Positions 43,150-49,690 of a stretch of 64,000 nucleotides of DNA are shown one piece after another (within the stretch, counting starts at the first letter, position 1; every line of letters starts with the position of its first letter). A program made the position numbers and the translations under genes. Below the pieces are notes generated by a model. That model was not told where the DNA came from. It saw only the letters and a program-made list of their open reading frames with translations, and searched no databases. The DNA is taken from the NCBI GenBank assembly GCA_020851235.1, contig JADZDD010000004.1:167292-231291 (forward strand), in the 5' to 3' direction. This DNA comes from Burkholderiales bacterium. Lineage in GTDB: Bacteria; Pseudomonadota; Gammaproteobacteria; Burkholderiales; Casimicrobiaceae.

Positions 43150-43317
43150 AGTGAGCAGACGATCTACGTCTGGCGACGGCGGTTCGGCAAGCTCGAGCCG
43201 GCCGATGTGAAGCGGCTGCGCGAACTCGCGACAGAGAATGCGAAGCTCGAGCGCAAGGTCGCCGAGCGCGAGATGGCGATCGAGACGCTGAAAGAGATCA
43301 ACCGCCGAAAATGGTGA
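43150..43317 (+). pseudogene. IS3 OrfA remnant, N-terminus missing
   Basis: Read in the frame from 43150, it encodes SEQTIYVWRRRFGKLEPAD, then the leucine-zipper-like VKRLRELATENAKLERKVAE and TLKEINRRKW before a stop at 43315-43317. This is the C-terminal part of the small IS3 protein that carries the helix-turn-helix and zipper. The first 30 or so residues, including the start codon, are absent. Confidence 0.78.
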
Positions 43318-43975
43318 GCTCGCAGGCCCGACGGGACCAGGTGGCTTTGGCGATGGAGCGTGGGCATTCCCAGCGCCAAGCCTGCGAGTTGATCGAACTG
43401 CCCCGCTCGATGTTGCAATACCGTTCGGTGCGTGCCGAGCGTGACGCGCCCGCGCTCGATGCGATGCGGCGGATCGCCGCGACGTATCCGCGCTACGGGT
43501 ATCGGCGTGTGCGCATCTTCCTGCGGCGCGAAGGCCACCCCATGAGTCCCGAGCGCGTCTGTCGGCTGTGGCGAGCAGCCGGCCTGCAACTGCCGCGGCG
43601 GCGGCCACGGCGCCGGGTGGCGAACTCACGGCCGCGCCCCTTGCCCGCGAGCGGCCCCAATCAGGTCTGGGCGTACGACTTCGTCCACGACGCCTGCGCC
43701 AACGGGCAGAAGCTCAAGTGTCTAACCGTTATCGATGAGTTCACGCGCGAGTGTCTGGCGATCGGCGTGGCCGGCAGCATCCGCTCAGCGCGCGTGATCG
43801 ACGCGCTCACCCGTGTGATCAGCACGCGCGGCGCGCCGGCGTTTCTGCGCTCGGACAATGGCCCCGAGTTCGTAAGCAAGGCGATTCTGGAATGGCTCGC
43901 CGAGGCGAAGATCGACACCGCGCTGATCGATCCTGGCAAACCGTGGCAGAACGGCGCCGACGAGAGCTTCAACGA
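43150..43975 (+). mobile_element. IS3-family element truncated at both ends
   Basis: The stretch holds the last two thirds of an OrfA and most of an OrfB transposase of the IS3 family. Similarity begins abruptly at S-E-Q-T-I-Y-V-W-R (43150) and stops abruptly after the third catalytic residue region NGADESFN (about 43972). Neither terminal repeat is seen at these edges. The right break falls just before the 3' end of the NrtR-like gene, so later rearrangement has eaten into the element. It cannot move on its own. Confidence 0.8.
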
Positions 43976-44084
43976 CGACGCGTTGAGATCGCGATGCGCA
44001 TCCGACGCCTGCACGGGAGGACGCGGAATCATCTCGCGTGCAGCCGGTAGATCTGGGCCGGCCGATTCGCCCCGGTCCTCATGA
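43311..44084 (+). pseudogene. IS3 OrfB transposase, C-terminally truncated
   Basis: The open frame encodes 257 residues, of which about the first 220 match IS3 OrfB. The HTH_21 domain is in YPRYGYRRVRIFLRREGHPM. The DDE residues are in VWAYDFVHDA, LRSDNGPEF and NGADESFN. After the last motif the frame runs into unrelated sequence, where a normal OrfB would continue with the conserved RDECLNxxWF-type tail. It starts by overlapping the OrfA end by seven bases, as usual for the family. Probably inactive. Confidence 0.82.
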
Positions 44085-44670
44085 GCCCCTCCACAGGTTC
44101 GACGACCTGCCGGTCAGCGAGCTTCCGTCGGAACGACGACTTGTCCAGGCGTCGTCCGAGCAACTGTTCGCAGGTCGACTGCAGTTCCCCGAGCGTGAAC
44201 TGATCCGGGAGGAAGCGCGCCGGCAGGTCCAGGCGCTCGACCTCGGCGCGCGTACTCTCGACCGCCTGGGACACCAGCTGCGAGTGGTCGAACGCCAAGG
44301 ACTTGTCGGCGATCGCGTCCCCGACGGGTCGCCAGGCGAGCGCTTCGATGCGTTTGCCCGCCGACGGTTTGACGTTCTCGGCCGGCACCAGGGCGCGGTA
44401 CACGATGCTCAGCGCCCAGGGCGCGCGCGGATCGCGGGTCGGACCGCCGGCGGCGCACAACTGCCTGAGGAAAGGCAGTTCCAGCCCGAGCCGTTCCCGC
44501 ATGACGCGCTGGGCGGCCGCGTCCAGGGACGCATCCACGTCGATGCGCAGCACGCCGCCCGGCAGCGCCCACTTGCCGGCGTGGGGCGCTTCGGCGCGAC
44601 GGGCTAGCAGGACCTGCAGCTCGCCGTCGACGAGGCCGAGCACGGCGATCTCCAGCCGCGTGAAGGGCAT
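44029..44670 (-). CDS. nrtR: NrtR-like transcriptional regulator (degenerate NUDIX plus winged helix)
   Basis: A protein of about 213 residues. The N-terminal NUDIX fold is visible in LEIAVLGLVDGELQVLLARR and GKWALPGGVLRID. The catalytic REUxEE motif is replaced by QRVMRERLGL, so hydrolase activity is probably lost. The C-terminal winged helix is in FTLGELQSTCEQLLGRRLDK and SSFRRKLADRQVVEPVEG. That pairing defines NrtR, which senses ADP-ribose or related nucleotides and regulates NAD-linked genes. A TTG start at 44739 inside the upstream inverted repeats is an alternative to the ATG at 44670. It is divergent from a phosphoesterase gene. Confidence 0.8.
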   Translation of the reverse strand: MPFTRLEIAVLGLVDGELQVLLARRAEAPHAGKWALPGGVLRIDVDASLDAAAQRVMRERLGLELPFLRQLCAAGGPTRDPRAPWALSIVYRALVPAENVKPSAGKRIEALAWRPVGDAIADKSLAFDHSQLVSQAVESTRAEVERLDLPARFLPDQFTLGELQSTCEQLLGRRLDKSSFRRKLADRQVVEPVEGLMRTGANRPAQIYRLHAR

Positions 44671-44725
44671 CGGATGACGCTTCGGGTCTCGGACGGGCGG
44701 ATCGGTCTTCACGACAAAGGTGTTA

Positions 44726-44755
44726 GTTGCAAAGTCCAACGAAGTGTTGGATACT
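44726..44755. promoter_or_regulatory. Inverted repeats and promoter between nrtR-like gene and phosphoesterase
   Basis: TCCAAC (44735-44740) and GTTGGA (44746-44751) form a perfect inverted repeat with a 5-base spacer, and a further GTTG half-site lies exactly 20 bp (two helical turns) before the second. On the plus strand TTGCAA (44728-44733) and GATACT (44750-44755), 16 bases apart, make a fair promoter for the phosphoesterase. The overlap fits control by the NrtR-like protein. Confidence 0.5.
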
Positions 44756-44798
44756 CTGTTCGTGGCATCGTACTACTAAGCAGCCAGGAGAGGAAAGC

Positions 44799-45722
44799 GT
44801 GGGATACGACGTGATCGGCGACATCCACGGTCAGGCGGACAAGCTCGAGGCGCTGCTGCGCAAGCTCGGCTACGTCGGCAAGGCATCGGGGTGGGCGCCC
44901 CCGCAGGGCCGGCAGGCGGTCTTTCTCGGCGACCTGATCGACCGCGGTCCGGGGCAAGTCAAGGTGGTGAACGCCGTGCGGTCGATGATCGACGCCGGGC
45001 ACGCCCGCTCGGTGATGGGCAACCACGAGTACAACGCGATCGGCTTCGCGACGCCGCGCCGCGACGCGTCCGGCGAGTTCCTGCGACGGCACAGCCCCAA
45101 GAACTTGTCCCAGCACGCCGACTTCCTGCGCCAGGTGGGCGAAGGCTCCGCCCTGCACCGCGAACTGGTCGGCTGGTTCAAGACGCTGCCGCCGATGCTG
45201 GACCTCGGGGACATCCGGGTCGTGCACGCCTGGTGGCACCAGCCCCACGTCGACCTGGTGGCACGCAGGGTTCCGCCCGGCCGGGCGATGGACGAGGACT
45301 TTCTGCACGCGTCCTACCTCAAGGGATCGCCCGAGTGGGAGGCGATGGAAGGCCTGACCAAGGGACTGGAGATCCGGCTGCCCGTGGGCCACTCCTTCGT
45401 GGACCACGGCGGCGTCGAGCGGCACGAGGTCAGAACCCGGTGGTGGCACGAGGAGCCGCGCAGCTATCGCGACGTCGCAATCGTCGGCAACGGGCAGGAG
45501 CACCGCGTGCCCGACCACCCCCTTCCCGCCGACTACGTCGGCGCGCCGGTCGAGGGCTCCCCGGTCTTCATCGGCCACTACTGGATGACGGGGCACCCGG
45601 GGCTGCAGTCGCCCAAGGTGGCCTGCGTGGACTACTCGGCGGCGAAGGACGGTCCGCTGGTGGCCTACCGGTGGGACGGCGAACAGGAGCTGGATCCGCG
45701 GCACTTCGTCGCGGCCGGTTGA
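44799..45722 (+). CDS. PPP-type metallophosphoesterase
   Basis: A 307-residue protein with the serine/threonine-phosphatase-like calcineurin fold. The motifs GDIHGQADKLE, FLGDLIDRGPGQ and VMGNHEYNAIG are in the N-terminal 90 residues, and VVHAWWHQ and FIGHYWMTG supply the later histidines. Related enzymes include PrpE and bis(5'-nucleosyl) tetraphosphatases. A GTG start at 44799 is chosen because of the AGGAGAGG ribosome site. Divergent placement from an NrtR-like regulator suggests a nucleotide substrate, for example a dinucleoside polyphosphate. That is inference. Confidence 0.85.
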   Translation: MGYDVIGDIHGQADKLEALLRKLGYVGKASGWAPPQGRQAVFLGDLIDRGPGQVKVVNAVRSMIDAGHARSVMGNHEYNAIGFATPRRDASGEFLRRHSPKNLSQHADFLRQVGEGSALHRELVGWFKTLPPMLDLGDIRVVHAWWHQPHVDLVARRVPPGRAMDEDFLHASYLKGSPEWEAMEGLTKGLEIRLPVGHSFVDHGGVERHEVRTRWWHEEPRSYRDVAIVGNGQEHRVPDHPLPADYVGAPVEGSPVFIGHYWMTGHPGLQSPKVACVDYSAAKDGPLVAYRWDGEQELDPRHFVAAG

Positions 45723-45749
45723 AGCACGACACGAACCGAGGAGTGCGGG

Positions 45750-46091
45750 ATGCCCTACGTGGTTATGGTCGACGACAACTTCCACTACATGGACGAGGAC
45801 GAGCGCTACAAGCACGGCGAGTTCGCCGATGCCGACGTGGCGATCGAGCACTGCCGCCAGATCGTCGACGAGTACCTTGCATCGGCCTACAAGCCGGGGA
45901 TGTCGGCAAAAGAACTCTGGGAGAGCTACGTGTCGTTCGGGGAGAACCCTTTCATTGTCAGCGTGGACGCGCCCCAGGCGCGCTTCAGCGCTTGGGACTA
46001 CGCAAAGGAGCGCTGCCAGGTGCTGTGCTGCGGCCGGAGCTCGGCACGCGCGTCTCCGGCCGCCGGCGCGTGCGGGGCTGCCGCCACGTGA
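45750..46091 (+). CDS. Conserved hypothetical small protein
   Basis: A 113-residue protein. The first 90 residues (MPYVVMVDDNFHYMDEDERY, then DADVAIEHCRQIVDEYL, AKELWESYVSFGENPFIV, FSAWDYAKERC) match a widely distributed family of unnamed acidic proteins that I recall by pattern but not by function. The last 25 residues, rich in arginine, alanine and serine, look like run-on into non-coding DNA, so the 3' end may be altered. It lies 27 bases after the phosphoesterase gene. Confidence 0.6.
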   Translation: MPYVVMVDDNFHYMDEDERYKHGEFADADVAIEHCRQIVDEYLASAYKPGMSAKELWESYVSFGENPFIVSVDAPQARFSAWDYAKERCQVLCCGRSSARASPAAGACGAAAT

Positions 46092-46183
46092 ACGTCGGCC
46101 GAGACGACGGCCGGACGGTTTCCCGACACTGGATCCACAAGGCACGCGGCGAACGTCATAGGGGGCCTCCATCATAGGAGTGC

Positions 46184-47008
46184 CGGGGCAACCGCGACGA
46201 CAGCTTCGCGACGCAGCGCGATCGCGAGCTCGACCTGGTGGCCAGTCAGCTGCACGACATGGGCTACCGGCACATGGCCGCGGCCAGCCTCAAGCCCAAG
46301 CACGTCGAGGGCCCGGTGGAGCGCTGGCAGGCGGAAGGCCTGGCCGTGGGCACGATCAAGAACCGGATGGCAGAGCTGCGATGGTGGGCCAAGAAGATCG
46401 GCAAGCAGAACGTCATCGCCCGCGACAACGACCACTACGGCATCGGCAACCGGCAGTACGTCACCACCGTCAGCAAGGTGCGCGAGCTGAGCGGCGGCGA
46501 GCTCGCCAGGATCTCCGATCCCTACACGGCAATGTCGCTCCGCCTGCAGGCGGCCTTCGGTCTACGGCGGGGCGAGTCGATCAAGATCCGGCCGGAGTGG
46601 GCCGATCGCGGCGACAGGTTGGCGCTCAAGGACACGTGGACCAAGGGCGGGCGAGGGCGCGAGATTCCCATCCGCAATGCGGAGCAGCGCCAGGTGCTCG
46701 ACGAGGCCAAGGCGCTCGCCGGCAGGAGCAGCCTCATCCCGGCGGAGCACAGCTACGTCCAGCAGTTGCGGCGCTTCGAGTATCAATGCGCAACGGCCGG
46801 CGTGCACCGCATCCACGGCCACCGCCATGAGTATGCGCAGACCCGCTACCGCGAGCTGACCGGATGGCCGGCGCCGGCAGCCGGCGGGCCGCGGTCGCGA
46901 GACCTCACGCCCTCGCAGCGCGAGCTCGACCGCGAAGCCCGTCTCACCATCAGCGAAGAGCTCGGCCACGAGCGCGAGCAGATCACCGCGGTGTACCTGG
47001 GTCGATAG
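46184..47008 (+). pseudogene. Tyrosine integrase, N-terminus truncated
   Basis: The frame encodes a tyrosine recombinase. Similarity begins at R-G-N-R-D-D-S-F (46184) directly after an in-frame TAG, so the first 15 or so residues and the start codon are lost. The first usable start is a GTG at 46238. The rest looks complete: the core-binding part has GYRHMAAASLKPKHVEG. The catalytic residues are in FGLRRGESIK (Arg), WTKGGRGREIPI (Lys), HGHRHEYAQTRY (His-Arg) and ITAVYLGR (Tyr). It could be a working enzyme if a start is used, but the missing end suggests decay. Confidence 0.65.
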
Positions 47009-47021
47009 TCGCCGCCCTGGC

Positions 47022-47804
47022 TCATCCGACGCCCAGAATCCAGCCCTCGACACCAGCCACCATGCGCTCGGGCGGTGTCAGATTCGGCTGCAAGTACCGC
47101 GCAAGCTGGCCGGACCGATCGGCTTCACTGAGCCACGACGCCACCGTGAAGGCGTCGTGCTGGTCGGGCGTGCGGTCATCCGCGGGGAATGCGTGCTTCC
47201 AAAGCGACGGGTAGGCCTCGACGACGGCGGACTTTCCCGCGGGGATCGACCAACCGTCGAACGGCCAGAAGTGCAGGCGGCTGCCGAGTTGTTTGCGCAG
47301 GTACAGCAGCCAGGGTATGCCGGCATGGGTCGACTTGGCCACCGAGCCCTGGACGTCGAAGTGGAACACCGACTTGGCGGAGCCGGCGCGCTGTTCGGTC
47401 ATCCGACGCCAGTGGCTGTTGCCGGTCCGCGCAGCGCCGTTGCCGGCCAGGCCGTCGCGAACGAAATCGACATAGGTGTGTTCGGCATCCGTGGGCCAGT
47501 GCCGCTGAAAGTCCTCCAGGAAAGCGGACCAGTCGGGCGGCAGCCGATTTACCTCGAAGTAGCGCAGCGGAAAGGAGAACCCGTGGTCGATGCCGACGAT
47601 CGTCGGGACGTCTTCCGCGAGCCGCTCCGCCAACCAGTGCGCGATGCCGCGTCGCGTCCAGTACTTGCGTGGGCTGGGCGGCGGTGCGACCTCCTTGGCC
47701 TCGGACTCGCCGACGGCGCAGTACACGCGCAGTCCCTTGAGACTCGATTCGGGCGTCTCGGCTCCGGAATAGTCGATGCCGATGTAGCGGGAAAACGCGG
47801 TCAT
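47022..47804 (-). CDS. DUF429-like predicted RNase H-fold protein
   Basis: A 260-residue protein. YIGIDYSGAETPESSLKGLR at the start and IVGIDHGFSFPLRYF near residue 80 look like the first strands of an RNase H-like fold, each with an acidic residue. SAVVEAYPSLW and DQHDAFTVASWL near the end match the acidic C-terminal motif of DUF429-type proteins. The function of this group is not established. The gene lies between two integrase remnants and beside a higBA pair, convergent with the first integrase, so it is probably island cargo. Assignment to the fold is by pattern only. Confidence 0.5.
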   Translation of the reverse strand: MTAFSRYIGIDYSGAETPESSLKGLRVYCAVGESEAKEVAPPPSPRKYWTRRGIAHWLAERLAEDVPTIVGIDHGFSFPLRYFEVNRLPPDWSAFLEDFQRHWPTDAEHTYVDFVRDGLAGNGAARTGNSHWRRMTEQRAGSAKSVFHFDVQGSVAKSTHAGIPWLLYLRKQLGSRLHFWPFDGWSIPAGKSAVVEAYPSLWKHAFPADDRTPDQHDAFTVASWLSEADRSGQLARYLQPNLTPPERMVAGVEGWILGVG

Positions 47805-47821
47805 CGAGAACAGCGGCCGAC

Positions 47822-48181
47822 TCAGGACACCTCGGCCAGCAGGCTTTCGTAGGGGATCTTCAGCCCTTCGTGCAGTCGCTTGACCATCCGCAGGCTGAGC
47901 GGCCGTTTGCGGTTCAGCACCTCGGACACCCGTCCGCTCGGACCGATGAAGGGCTCGAGGTCACGAGGCGTCAGTCCCTCCTGCTCCATGCGGAACTTGA
48001 TGGCCTCCACCGGGTCCGCGGGCCCGAAGTCGTAGTGCTTGTTCTCGTAGGCCTCGACGAGGGTCACGAGAACGTCACGCTCATCGGCGTGCGCGGTGCC
48101 TTCCTCGGCCTGGAAGATCTTCTCCAGGCGGCGGAAAACATTCTTCAGGTCGTCGTCACTTCGGATCGGCTTAATAGTCAT
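47822..48181 (-). CDS. higA: HigA-type antitoxin of COG5499 type
   Basis: A 119-residue protein. The N-terminal helical region (KPIRSDDDLKNVFRRLEKIF) and the C-terminal helix-turn-helix (VEAIKFRMEQEGLTPRDLEP then RVSEVLNRKRPLSLRMVKRL) match the YgjM/HigA antitoxins that pair with HigB toxins. It overlaps the toxin gene by 11 bases, toxin first, the standard order. The protein should neutralise the toxin and repress the operon through the palindrome upstream. Unlike the locus at 41.5-42.2 kb, both genes look intact. Confidence 0.87.
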   Translation of the reverse strand: MTIKPIRSDDDLKNVFRRLEKIFQAEEGTAHADERDVLVTLVEAYENKHYDFGPADPVEAIKFRMEQEGLTPRDLEPFIGPSGRVSEVLNRKRPLSLRMVKRLHEGLKIPYESLLAEVS

Positions 48182-48479
48182 TCACGCTCTCCACGTCGAT
48201 GCGGTCGTACTGCGCATGCGTCCCGACGAACTTCACCCAGGCGATCCCCGCCTGGTACTGCACTTCGACCACCAGCCGGTACTTGTTGCCGCCCACGTTG
48301 AACACGACGCGGTTGTTGCCGCAGATGCTCGCGCTGGCGTACTGATCCTTGATGTCCTGCGGCCGGCGCCACTTAGCCTTGAGGGCCTCTTCGTACCAGC
48401 TGTGCAGCGGGCCTCGCGCATCGGCACAGCCGGGGCGCTCCCAGAACTTCTGCAGGGTGCTCTTGGCGATGACCCTCAT
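48171..48479 (-). CDS. higB: HigB-type mRNA interferase toxin
   Basis: A 102-residue protein of the HigB_toxin family. MRVIAKSTLQKFWERPGCAD begins it. YASASICGNNRVVFNVGGNK and YRLVVEVQYQAGIAWVKFVG are the central strands, and THAQYDRIDVESVNDY is the conserved end (H-A-x-Y-D-R-I-D). HigB cleaves messenger RNA, often on ribosomes. The ATG at 48479 is directly behind the promoter and palindrome, so the leader is very short. Downstream higA overlaps it. Both look functional. Confidence 0.88.
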   Translation of the reverse strand: MRVIAKSTLQKFWERPGCADARGPLHSWYEEALKAKWRRPQDIKDQYASASICGNNRVVFNVGGNKYRLVVEVQYQAGIAWVKFVGTHAQYDRIDVESVNDY

Positions 48480-48486
48480 CGCACCC

Positions 48487-48516
48487 AGTATCTCCCGTTT
48501 TGGGAGGTCCGTCAAT
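48487..48516 (-). promoter_or_regulatory. higBA promoter with operator palindrome
   Basis: On the minus strand TTGACG (48511-48516) and GATACT (48487-48492), 18 bases apart, form a promoter. The spacer holds CTCCC (48492-48496) and GGGAG (48502-48506) as perfect inverted arms around 5 bases. HigA bound here would block RNA polymerase. The toxin ATG begins 8 bases past the -10, so the messenger is nearly leaderless. Confidence 0.6.
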
Positions 48517-48577
48517 GAACACGGCCTGCCACGAGACAAATGTCCGCACTGCTGACAGAAAAGAAAACGCCCGGGCA

Positions 48578-49395
48578 GACGTTGTGAGGCTTGCCGGCCT
48601 TCATGCGGCTCTTCGGGATCGTCCACACAGCGTTCTCGAAGTCGACCTCGTCCCAGGTGGCCTCGATCAGCTCGCTCTTGCGCACGAGAGTCAGCAGGAT
48701 CAGACGCAGCGCCAGGCGGATGGTCGGCAGGGTCGCGGTGGCGTCCAGCACTCGGTGCATGACGCGGATCTCGGACGGCGACAGCGCACGGTCCTTGGCC
48801 ACGAAGGTGCCGATCGATGAGGGGCCGACTTCGTCCGCGGGATTCGGCGCCTTCTCCCCGTGGAGCGCCGCGAAACCGAACACCTGCTTGACGATGTCGC
48901 GCACGCGCACGGCGGTCGCCGGTGCGCCGCGCGGCTTGACCTTGGCGCACAGGTTGCGCAGGTCTTCCGCGCCGACTCGGCCATCAGCCGATTGCGGAAC
49001 ACCGGCATGATGTCCCGGTCGATGATGCTCTTGCGCATCGACTTGGTGCTCTCGGCCATCCTGGCCTCTTCCAGCCAACGCTTCGTGAACTCCTCGAAGG
49101 TCTTGGCCTCGGCCTTCCTGCGCTTCTCGCGCTGCTTCTCCTGGGAGGGAGACCGGCCTTCGGCGATCGCCTTGCGCGCTTCCACGCAGCGCTCGCGCGC
49201 CATCAGAAGCGAGATCCCGTCCTTCGATCCGTAGCGGCCGATAGTGAGGGTCTCCCGCCGGCCGTTGAGTCGGTAGCCGAGACGGAAAGTGATCGTGCCC
49301 CTGGGGGACACGGTCACGTACATCCCGTCCCGGTCGGCGATCTTGTAGGTGGTGGCCTGGGGCTTGATGCCCCTGAGCGTGCCATCGGACAGCAT
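48578..49395 (-). pseudogene. DUF4102-type tyrosine integrase, frameshifted and truncated
   Basis: From an ATG at 49395 behind a GGAGG site, the frame encodes an integrase of the P4 type: MLSDGTLRGIKPQATTYKIA, then GMYVTVSPRGTITFRLGY, GRRETLTIGRYG (the DUF4102 arm-binding domain) and KTFEEFTKRWLEEARM (core-binding). Near 48975-48990, after RNRLMAE, the similarity jumps to another frame (GAEDLRNLCAKVKPRGAPAT), so one base has been lost or gained. It ends after MKAGKPHNV at about 48578, before the catalytic His-Arg and tyrosine. It therefore cannot be active. Its position facing away from guaA is typical of guaA-site island integrases. Confidence 0.82.
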
Positions 49396-49495
49396 CGGCA
49401 GTCCCTCCTCTCGGAGAAATTTTGCCGTCACGATGATTTGGCCGCTCCAACCGCGCTAACCTGTTGAGTAGTATTGTTTTCCTGCAACTTTTTTC

Positions 49496-49576
49496 CCGTC
49501 AGTGACCTCAAAGCGCTGACGGTAAAAACTTTGGACCTGTCTGCGTCTGATTTCTACCGTCAGATTTACCGTCAAA
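49496..49576. repeat. TGACGGTAAA-type repeats upstream of the integrase
   Basis: Related copies are CTGACGGTAAAA (49516-49527, direct), TACCGTCAG (49555-49563, inverted), TTTACCGTCAAA (49565-49576, inverted) and a weaker CCCGTCAG (49496-49503). A similar GTGACGGCAAAA occurs at the head of the integrase frame (49420-49431). The region is AT-rich compared with the window. Repeats of this kind next to an integrase are likely arm-type binding sites. Confidence 0.55.
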
Positions 49577-49592
49577 CTGGAAGGCATCTCCC

Positions 49593-49684
49593 CGATAGAT
49601 GTCGATAGATTTCGACAGACGTTCTCTATACGTGGCAACAACTTAGCAGCGATTTTCGATAGACCCCGATAGACGTTGAAAGAC
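49593..49684. repeat. Two triplets of CGATAGA-like motifs at 10-bp phase beside guaA
   Basis: First group: CGATAGA at 49593, CGATAGA at 49603 and CGACAGA at 49613. Second group: CGATAGA at 49657, CGATAGA at 49667 and the weaker TGAAAGA at 49677. Each step is exactly 10 bp, and the groups are 64 bp apart. The second ends 7 bases before the guaA stop codon. The phasing along one face of the helix suggests a protein-binding array, probably tied to island integration. Confidence 0.65.
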
Positions 49685-49690
49685 GCCGAA

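Noticed and set aside
49593..49684. The phased repeats as a CRISPR array
   Set aside because: Units are 7-8 bases with 2-3 base gaps and no spacers, and there are no cas genes nearby.
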